This document shows positions 58,711-64,000 of a stretch of 64,000 nucleotides of DNA, in pieces (position 1 is the first letter of the stretch; each line of letters begins with the position of its first letter). Both the position numbers and the translations under genes were made by a program. The stretch is taken from contig CALUGP010000003.1 in the NCBI GenBank assembly GCA_944320195.1, forward strand, positions 96,934 through 160,933, written 5' to 3'. The notes beneath the pieces were generated by a model, which saw nothing but the letters and a program-made list of their open reading frames with translations, had not been told where the DNA came from and searched no databases. Source of the DNA: an uncultured Prevotella sp. (GTDB taxonomy: Bacteria > Bacteroidota > Bacteroidia > Bacteroidales > Bacteroidaceae).

Positions 58711-60009
58711 TTACAGCCACTCCTTCAGCTCTGACAGGTGTATGGAGTTGCTGCCTTTTATCAGTATGCAGAAGCCTTCGGGACGGTGGGCTTCAATGGC
58801 TTTCTTCACTTCGTCCACATTGTTGAACTTGCGGAACGTGCAGTTTGTCTTGCCGAACTCCGGCCCTACGAGCCACACTTTGTCAAATCCCGCACTTTTA
58901 AGGAAGTCCGCCGTGCGCTGATGTTCCTCCGCGCTGACGGCTCCCAGCTCGTTCATGTCGCCGAGGATGGCCATCTTCTTGCCTGCCTTCATGTCGCGGA
59001 AGTTTGCCAGGGCGGCCGCCATGCTTGTGGGGTTGGCGTTGTATGCGTCGATGATGAGGCTGTTGTGAGCGGTGCGTTCCAGCTCGGAGCGGTTGTTGCG
59101 GGGCACGTATGACGCGAGGGCGTGGTCCACCTGCCCGGGTGTCACCTCGAAATATAGTCCCACGCAGGCGGCGGCGAGCATGTTCATCAGGTTGTAGCTG
59201 CCTATGATGTGTGTGCCGATGTTGTGCCAAGGCCCGTCCTCCGCGCGCCAGCGGAAGTTGAGGTAGGGGTCGCATGCGGTCACTTCGCCGTTCACTTCGG
59301 TGTCGGCCACGCCGCTCATGCCGTATTTGATGCGTATCAGCGAGCCGGCAATGTCGCTGAGTATCGGGTCGCCGGCGTTGATGAACACCTTTTTGCCGTG
59401 GTCGCGCAGGTAGTCATACAGCTCGCCTTTGGTGCGCACCACGCCCTCGAACGAGCCGAAGCCCTGCAGGTGGGCGCGTCCCACGTTGGTTATCAGGCCG
59501 TAGTCTGGCTCTACGATGTCCACCAGAGTCTTGATGTCTCCGGGATGGCTTGCGCCCATTTCAATCACGGCTATCTCGTGTTCCTTCGTCAGCCGCAGCA
59601 GCGTTTTCGGCACGCCGATGTCGTTGTTGAAGTTTCCTTGGGTGTAGAGCACGTTGTACTTTTCGCCCAGCACGGCGGCGATAAGCTCCTTGGTGGTGGT
59701 CTTGCCGTTGGTGCCGGTTATCCCGATTATCCTTGTTCCGAGTGCGCGGCGGTGGTGATTGGCCAGGCGTTGCAGTGTCTTAAGGCAGTCGTCCGTCAGA
59801 ATGTAGCGGCCGTCGCCTTCTTCGGCGTACTGTTTCTCGTCAACTACTGCGTATGCGCAGCCCTGTTCCAAGGCCTTCTTCGCGAACGCGTTGCCGTTGA
59901 ACGACGCGCCTTTCAAAGCGAAGAACATGGAGCCTTCGGGGCAGTCGCGGCTGTCGGTTGTCACAACCGGGTGCTCCGTAAAGATTTTGTAAAGTTCAGA
60001 TATGTCCAT
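58711..60009 (-). CDS. murF: UDP-N-acetylmuramoyl-tripeptide--D-alanyl-D-alanine ligase
   Basis: 432 residues from the ATG at 60007-60009 (MDISELYKIFTEHP). The three Mur ligase domains are visible: the N-terminal UDP-binding domain (about 1-95, DSRDCPEGSMFFALKGASFN), the ATPase domain with GITGTNGKTTTKELI and the carbamylated-lysine region (ANVGRAHLQGFGS-like), and the C-terminal domain with IIDAYNANPTSMAAALANF and ILGDMNELG. It adds D-Ala-D-Ala from Ddl (gene at 47852) to the UDP-MurNAc tripeptide. It is alone, not in a dcw cluster, and is expressed from tandem repeat-borne promoters. Confidence 0.97.
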   Translation of the reverse strand: MDISELYKIFTEHPVVTTDSRDCPEGSMFFALKGASFNGNAFAKKALEQGCAYAVVDEKQYAEEGDGRYILTDDCLKTLQRLANHHRRALGTRIIGITGTNGKTTTKELIAAVLGEKYNVLYTQGNFNNDIGVPKTLLRLTKEHEIAVIEMGASHPGDIKTLVDIVEPDYGLITNVGRAHLQGFGSFEGVVRTKGELYDYLRDHGKKVFINAGDPILSDIAGSLIRIKYGMSGVADTEVNGEVTACDPYLNFRWRAEDGPWHNIGTHIIGSYNLMNMLAAACVGLYFEVTPGQVDHALASYVPRNNRSELERTAHNSLIIDAYNANPTSMAAALANFRDMKAGKKMAILGDMNELGAVSAEEHQRTADFLKSAGFDKVWLVGPEFGKTNCTFRKFNNVDEVKKAIEAHRPEGFCILIKGSNSIHLSELKEWL

Positions 60010-60030
60010 TTTTACATTCTTTATGCGGTG

Positions 60031-60198
60031 CAAAGATAGTGCAAGCCGAGTGGAATGCAAAATAAAACGGCGTGAAACGACGTTTTATTTTCGTTCCCGA
60101 GGCGCAGCCTATTTTATCCAAAGATAGTGCAAGCCGAGTGGAATGCAAAATAAAACGGCGCGAAACGACGTTTTATTTTCAATCCCGAGGCGCAGCCT
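60031..60198 (-). promoter_or_regulatory. Tandem 88-bp repeat carrying two complete promoters for murF
   Basis: An 80-bp unit (60031-60110 and 60119-60198, period 88) differs at only a few bases between copies. On the minus strand each unit contains TTTG, a 19-nt spacer and TATCTTTG (copy 1: 60058-60061 and 60031-60038; copy 2: 60146-60149 and 60119-60126), an exact consensus match. Each also contains the hairpin AAAATAAAACG / CGTTTTATTTT just upstream of and overlapping the -33 box, and the phrase GGCTGCGCCTCGGGA at its upstream end. The proximal promoter gives a leader of about 15 nt to the murF ATG. Confidence 0.8.
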
Positions 60199-60236
60199 TC
60201 AGTAACTTGCTTATTTACAGACGGTTACGGATGCGG

Positions 60237-60330
60237 TTGCAAAAGACCGTCTTTTGCCTCGTAAAAGGCCATCTTTTGCAAGGCGAAAGACGGCCTTTTG
60301 CAGCCCGTTTTGCCGTCTTTTGCAAAACAG
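60237..60330. repeat. GGCCGTC palindromic element, locus 10
   Basis: GCAAAAGACCGTCTTTTG, GTAAAAGGCCATCTTTTGC, GGCGAAAGACGGCCTTTTGC and TTTTGCCGTCTTTTGC occur in a row. Unlike the other loci this one lies between divergent genes (murF and folP), upstream of both. From 60331 to folP only AT-rich promoter-type sequence is seen. Confidence 0.8.
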
Positions 60331-60466
60331 GCAGTCTTGTCGTGCCGTCAGCTTGTTTGTTGCCGTCTTTGCTGTTGATTGAAACCGAGGCTTCACCTGT
60401 CAGGCATTTTTAGGCTGATACTTAGATAAAAAACGTCAAAACCGTCGCCGTGTCGATATTATTGAT

Positions 60467-60474
60467 TACCTTTG
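60467..60474 (+). promoter_or_regulatory. folP -7 box
   Basis: TACCTTTG fits the consensus and lies only 9 bp before the ATG at 60483 (18 bp before the second ATG at 60492), implying a nearly leaderless mRNA or use of the second start. Confidence 0.5.
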
Positions 60475-60482
60475 CCAATCAT

Positions 60483-61361
60483 ATGAAAGGCATGACACCA
60501 TATACAATCAACGTTGGCGGAAGGCTGATGGACCTGTCCGAGCCGAAGGTTATGGGCATACTCAACGCCACGCCAGACTCGTTCTACGCCGGCAGCCGCC
60601 GCCAGACGGAGGACGAGATTGCCGCGAGGGCCGACCAGATAGCGGCCGAGGGCGGCGACATTATAGACGTGGGAGCCTACTCCACGCGCCCTGGCGCGGC
60701 CAGGGTGACGGCAGCGGAGGAGATGGAGCGCATGCGCACGGCCCTGAAGGCGGTGCGCGCGGCGCAGCCAGATGCCGTGGTGTCGGTCGACACGTTCCGT
60801 CCCGAGGTGGCCCGCATGGCTGTCGAGGAGTATGGCGCGGCCATCATAAACGACGTGTCAGGCGGCAACGTTGACGGCGCCTTCGGCTGCGAGGAGATGA
60901 AGGAGGACGCCTATAAGGAATACTCTTGCGCCGACGTGCCTCCCATGTTCAGCGAAGCGGCCCGGCTCGGCGTGCCCTACATCCTGATGTCTTCGCGCCC
61001 CAACGTGGACAGCATCATGCAGGACTTCGCCCTGAAGGTGCGGTTGCTGCGCGGCATTGGGCAGAAAGACATAATCCTCGACCCCGGTTTCGGCTTCGGC
61101 AAGACGGTTTACGAGAACTACGCCGTGCTCGCCCGGCTGGGCCGCCTGCGCGAGATGGGCCTGCCCGTGCTCGTCGGCGCGTCGCGCAAGTCAATGATAT
61201 CGCGCCTGCTTGGCACAGATGCCGACGGCTCGCTTGTCGGCACGGTAGTGGTGAACACCATCGTCATGGCCATGGGCGGAGCCTCGATACTGCGTGTGCA
61301 CGACGTGAAGGAGTGTGCCGAGGCCGTGAAAACAGTAAAAGAAACGATGAGACATGTTTGA
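60483..61361 (+). CDS. folP: Dihydropteroate synthase
   Basis: 292 residues from the ATG at 60483; a second ATG at 60492 is possible. TIM-barrel motifs are present: KVMGILNATPDSFYAGSR, GGDIIDVGAYSTRPGA, VSVDTFRPEVAR, AAIINDVSGG, ILDPGFGFGKT and LVGASRKSMI. It condenses p-aminobenzoate with 6-hydroxymethyl-dihydropterin diphosphate to form dihydropteroate, the sulfonamide target step of folate synthesis. It overlaps cdaA by 8 bp. folP-cdaA coupling is conserved in Bacteroidota. Confidence 0.97.
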   Translation: MKGMTPYTINVGGRLMDLSEPKVMGILNATPDSFYAGSRRQTEDEIAARADQIAAEGGDIIDVGAYSTRPGAARVTAAEEMERMRTALKAVRAAQPDAVVSVDTFRPEVARMAVEEYGAAIINDVSGGNVDGAFGCEEMKEDAYKEYSCADVPPMFSEAARLGVPYILMSSRPNVDSIMQDFALKVRLLRGIGQKDIILDPGFGFGKTVYENYAVLARLGRLREMGLPVLVGASRKSMISRLLGTDADGSLVGTVVVNTIVMAMGGASILRVHDVKECAEAVKTVKETMRHV

Positions 61362-62124
61362 CTTCGGCATAAAAGACTTTATAGACATTTTCTGCGTCGC
61401 CCTGATGCTTTACTACATCTACCGCCTCATGAAGGAGTCGCGGTCGCTCAATGTGTTCATCGGCATCATGGTGTTCATCCTTATGTGGCTGTTCGTCAGC
61501 CAGGTGCTCGAGATGCGCTTGCTGGGCAGCATCATGGACAAGCTGGTAAGCGTCGGCGTGATAGCCATAATAATACTGTTCCAGGAAGAGATACGCAAGT
61601 TCCTCTACAACCTCGGTGCCCACCACAAAGTGAAGAGCATCGTGCGCCTGTTCTCGTCGGGCGAGAAGAAAGACAACGCCGACCTGGAAGCGATAATGCC
61701 CGTGGTGATGGCATGCATGAACATGAGCCGCGGCAAGGTGGGCGCGCTGATAGTCATCGAAAGGCTATCGCCCCTCGACGCGATTGTGGAGACCGGCGAC
61801 GTGATAGACGCAAACATCAACCAGAGGCTGATAGAAAACATCTTCTTCAAGAACTCACCCCTGCACGACGGAGCCATGATAATATCCAAGAAACGCATAC
61901 GTGCCGCCGGCTGCATACTGCCGGTAAGCCATAGTTTCGACATTCCGAAGGAACTGGGACTGCGCCATAGGGCCGCCATGGGCGTTTCGCAGGAGACCGA
62001 CGCGATAGCCATAGTGGTGTCAGAGGAGACCGGCCGCATATCCGTGGCATTGCGCGGACAGTTCCATTTGCGCCTCTCGGCCGAGCAGCTGGAAAGCATC
62101 CTGACGCGCGAGCTTGACATCTGA
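61354..62124 (+). CDS. cdaA: Diadenylate cyclase (DisA_N domain, CdaA type)
   Basis: 256 residues. Three hydrophobic helices (about 10-27, 33-52, 61-77) are followed by the DAC domain with the catalytic motifs D172-G173-A174 in SPLHDGAMII and R204-H205-R206 in LGLRHRAAMG, then VVSEETGRISVA. It makes the second messenger c-di-AMP from two ATP at the inner membrane, which in other bacteria controls osmotic balance and cell-wall state. The start lies inside the folP end. No CdaR-like gene follows. Confidence 0.95.
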   Translation: MFDFGIKDFIDIFCVALMLYYIYRLMKESRSLNVFIGIMVFILMWLFVSQVLEMRLLGSIMDKLVSVGVIAIIILFQEEIRKFLYNLGAHHKVKSIVRLFSSGEKKDNADLEAIMPVVMACMNMSRGKVGALIVIERLSPLDAIVETGDVIDANINQRLIENIFFKNSPLHDGAMIISKKRIRAAGCILPVSHSFDIPKELGLRHRAAMGVSQETDAIAIVVSEETGRISVALRGQFHLRLSAEQLESILTRELDI

Positions 62125-62158
62125 CGGCTTGCCGGGGCTTAATGGCCACTGCCGTTAT

Positions 62159-62226
62159 AATCCGTAAGAAATACGTGTTGCGACATTGCTGTTTGCAATC
62201 TGCATATGGCAATTGTGTTACGGATT
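62159..62226. other. Possible structured non-coding segment after cdaA
   Basis: AATCCGTAA (62159-62167) and TTACGGATT (62218-62226) are exact inverses around a 50-nt loop that itself contains TTGCGACATTGCTG and TTTGCAA stems. It lies in the gap between cdaA and the small-protein promoter. It could be the 3' end structure of the folP-cdaA mRNA. Weak. Confidence 0.35.
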
Positions 62227-62288
62227 GTTCGCGCGTGGAATAAAAAAGCTTAAAAACCTTGGAAAAGAATCTTTTTTGTCCGCAATAT

Positions 62289-62319
62289 TTTGATTTCTCA
62301 TAATAAAAATGTATATTTG
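62289..62319 (+). promoter_or_regulatory. Promoter of the 96-residue protein gene
   Basis: TTTG (62289-62292), a 19-nt spacer and TATATTTG (62312-62319) match the consensus exactly. The ATG is 30 bp further on. Confidence 0.8.
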
Positions 62320-62348
62320 TAGCGTCTCAATATAAAGCTTTTAGTGTC

Positions 62349-62639
62349 ATGGTAGATTTTAAGAATTTTTCGGCTATCCTTTCCTGCCTTGACGATTATA
62401 TGGTTGACAAGGGCAAGAAAGAGATTAACGACATGGAGGCCAACATGGAGTTGGCCCGTGCAGGTTTGTTGAAGGACTCTCAGCCCAATCCGGGTTCTCC
62501 TCTCAGGGATTTGCTTATGAAATTGAGTGATGCCAATCTCTTGCCGCAGAACATACGCCAGAAGTATGGCATGTGGACCATTAAGCTTTCCAAGACAATG
62601 GCCAAGTTCCCGCTGATCAATCAGTTCCAGTATTGCTGA
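62349..62639 (+). CDS. Small cytoplasmic protein of unknown function
   Basis: 96 residues, helical, no signal or membrane segment. It begins VDFKNFSAILSCLDDYMVDK and later has GSPLRDLLMKLSDANLLPQN and a lysine-rich IRQKYGMWTIKLSKTMAKF. I recognise no family. It is a complete transcription unit: exact consensus promoter 30 bp upstream and a strong terminator 22 bp downstream. This is good evidence that the gene is real and well expressed. No functional claim is made. Confidence 0.8.
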   Translation: MVDFKNFSAILSCLDDYMVDKGKKEINDMEANMELARAGLLKDSQPNPGSPLRDLLMKLSDANLLPQNIRQKYGMWTIKLSKTMAKFPLINQFQYC

Positions 62640-62661
62640 ATGTATGGCACGGCCGTGAAAT

Positions 62662-62709
62662 ATCCAATGCGCCTCAAGATGGATGGAGCGCATTGGATTT
62701 TTGTTTTGT
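62662..62709 (+). terminator. Intrinsic terminator of the small-protein gene
   Basis: A perfect 11-bp stem ATCCAATGCGC / GCGCATTGGAT is followed by TTTTTGTTTTG. Confidence 0.9.
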
Positions 62710-62788
62710 TTGCGCGCATGGCGCGTGTTTTTGCGGTTAAATTACGTTAACGGCTTTCGACATTGGCGCGACTTATCCGTCTTATGTG

Positions 62789-62796
62789 TAAATTTG
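62789..62796 (+). promoter_or_regulatory. -7 box of the OmpA-family gene
   Basis: TAAATTTG fits the consensus 35 bp before the ATG at 62832. A TTG at 62763-62765 is a little too far for the -33 element. Confidence 0.5.
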
Positions 62797-62831
62797 CGAC
62801 AAATATTAATTTAAACGTAAACAAATTAAGT

Positions 62832-63716
62832 ATGAAAAAGAATGTTTTGGCCATCTCGCTTATAGCGGGATGCTTGTTGGCCACAAGCTGTGTCAGCAAG
62901 AAAGACTTGGAGAACTGCCAGCTGGAGAACAAGGAACTGACAAGCAAATATCAGGATACGCAGGACAAGTTGGCTGACGCCAACACGAAACTGGCCGCAA
63001 GCCGCGTGCGCGTGGCAAGCCTCGAAGACCAGCTGGAGCAGTCGAAGAGCACGCTCGAGTCATTGCAAAACTCGCTCGACAAGAGCCTTACGGCAAGCAG
63101 CCAGACAACCGTGAACATCTCGAAACTTGTTGACCAGATCAACGAGTCGAACCAGTACATACGCCATTTGGTGGAAGTGAAGAGCAAGAGCGACTCGCTC
63201 AACCTCATACTTACCAACAACCTGACCCGCTCTCTCAGCAAGGAAGAGTTGAAAGAAGTCGATGTACAGGTGCTCAAGGGCGTGGTTTACATCTCTCTGG
63301 CAGACAACATGCTCTACAAGAGCGGTAGCTATGAGATAAACGAGCGCGCCGCCGAGACGCTTAGCAAGATAGCTAAGATAATCAAGGACTACAAGGACTA
63401 CGACGTCCTCATTGAGGGCAACACCGACAATGTGCCGGTGAACACATCCTCTGCGGCGATGAAGAACATCCGTAACAACTGGGATTTGTCTTGTCTTCGT
63501 GCGTCAAGCGTAGTGCAGTCTCTCATCAACGACTACGGAGTTGATCCTAAGCGTCTTACGGCAGGAGGCCGTGGCGAGTTCAATCCTGTGACATCCAACA
63601 ACACCGAGGTCGGCAAGCAGCGCAACCGCCGCACGCAGATAATCATCACCCCGAAGCTCGACCAGTTTATGGATCTCATCGACAAAGCTCCCGAGAGCGC
63701 AGACTCTGCAAACTGA
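62832..63716 (+). CDS. OmpA-family lipoprotein with coiled coil
   Basis: 294 residues from the ATG at 62832, with a lipobox (GCLLATSC, C20). A coiled coil (about 24-135, LENCQLENKELTSKYQDTQD) is followed by an OmpA/MotB peptidoglycan-binding domain (about 150-280), with VLIEGNTDNVPVN, LSCLRASSVVQSLINDYGVD and GRGEFNPVTSNNTEVGKQRN RRTQI. The Asp and Arg that hold diaminopimelate are present. It links a membrane to peptidoglycan, like Pal but with a long coil. A strong terminator follows. Confidence 0.93.
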   Translation: MKKNVLAISLIAGCLLATSCVSKKDLENCQLENKELTSKYQDTQDKLADANTKLAASRVRVASLEDQLEQSKSTLESLQNSLDKSLTASSQTTVNISKLVDQINESNQYIRHLVEVKSKSDSLNLILTNNLTRSLSKEELKEVDVQVLKGVVYISLADNMLYKSGSYEINERAAETLSKIAKIIKDYKDYDVLIEGNTDNVPVNTSSAAMKNIRNNWDLSCLRASSVVQSLINDYGVDPKRLTAGGRGEFNPVTSNNTEVGKQRNRRTQIIITPKLDQFMDLIDKAPESADSAN

Positions 63717-63742
63717 AATGTCTAATTTTGATTGCTAAACAA

Positions 63743-63783
63743 TGAAAAAAGCATTTGCCACATGCAGGCAAATGCTTTTTCAT
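63743..63783 (+). terminator. Intrinsic terminator of the OmpA-family gene
   Basis: TGAAAAA...GCATTTGCC pairs with GGCAAATGCTTTTTCA around a 7-nt loop. T-run on the right and A-run on the left, so it could work both ways. Confidence 0.85.
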
Positions 63784-64000
63784 TTGCCGTAAGCGTCCTT
63801 CTATTTTCATTTTATTTATTTCTCACTCTCTTTTTTCGCGACCTTTTCCCATCTTTAGACTTCATAGTGTTTGTCTGCCTGAAAAAATTTTTTCGCATTA
63901 TATAATTAATGTGTAATACTGCTGATTTCGCCCTTGTATTGTAATCAAATGTTAAAATGCGGATATATTTTTAATTTTTCCGTGTAAAAATTTGGTTGTT
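63784..64000. other. AT-rich non-coding end of window
   Basis: I see no gene, hairpin or repeat here. The sequence is AT-rich with several TTTT runs and may be the promoter region of a gene beyond the window. Confidence 0.6.

Overview
The window is chromosomal DNA of a member of Bacteroidota, order Bacteroidales, most likely Prevotellaceae. The evidence is a SusC/SusD pair, NigD-like, DUF4292, DUF5024 and GIN-domain (DUF2807) lipoproteins, FKBP isomerase clusters, a uridine-kinase-like protein with an N-terminal TGS-type domain, inositol-phosphate synthase, and promoters of the Bacteroidota type (TTTG, 19-20 nt, TAnnTTTG). Base composition is fairly GC-rich for the group. I do not claim a species. 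There is no prophage, CRISPR array, rRNA or recognisable transposase gene. The window reads as housekeeping and envelope chromosome with many intergenic repeats.

Layout. 0-8.2 kb: end of a PCMD-like protein, an outer-membrane barrel, a phosphoethanolamine-transferase-like enzyme, ferritin, a Na/Pi cotransporter and a nucleoside kinase. 8.3-13.5 kb: a GH78 rhamnosidase and a dGTPase. 13.7-18.4 kb: the operon dut - TPR lipoprotein - DUF4292 lipoprotein - EnvC-like murein hydrolase activator. 18.6-22.2 kb: a small barrel protein, a membrane-spanning TPR/HTH regulator and recO. 22.3-27.0 kb: tRNA-Glu, rpsT, gyrB and an OPT transporter. 27.5-31.0 kb: a sirtuin and three tandem FKBP isomerases. 31.2-36.2 kb: an Lrp regulator, a C26-M19 peptidase fusion, a secreted protein, a MORN protein and an M28 lipoprotein. 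36.8-41.9 kb: susC/susD. 42.4-50.8 kb: a small membrane protein, radC, a GT2 glycosyltransferase, efp, rpmH, a PASTA protein, an RluD-type synthase, ddl, an acyltransferase and a NigD-like lipoprotein. 51-53.5 kb: a GIN-domain lipoprotein, an ECF sigma factor, a putative anti-sigma and a DUF5024 protein. 53.6-57.2 kb (minus strand): ino1 - unknown - MORN/GH25 lysozyme. 57.4-63.7 kb: a MalY-type lyase, murF, folP-cdaA, a small conserved-looking protein and an OmpA-family lipoprotein.

The genes lean toward envelope construction (ddl, murF, EnvC-like, PASTA, cdaA, OmpA, GH25, inositol phosphate and glycerolipid acyl transfer), with housekeeping genes between them. The least expected coding features are the gamma-glutamyl hydrolase/dipeptidase fusion beside an Lrp regulator, the TPR-TM-HTH protein, the ino1/MORN-GH25 cluster and the three FKBPs predicted for different compartments.

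The most striking non-coding content is a set of interspersed repeats: (i) about ten intergenic GGCCGTC palindromic elements, nearly all just downstream of stop codons; (ii) two copies of a ~277-bp non-coding element with terminal inverted repeats and a 48-nt internal hairpin; (iii) paired inverted CCCACCCC elements; (iv) a tandem 88-bp repeat that carries a full promoter in each copy upstream of murF; (v) long near-perfect palindromes between genes. Together (i) and (ii) are the best candidates for something undescribed.
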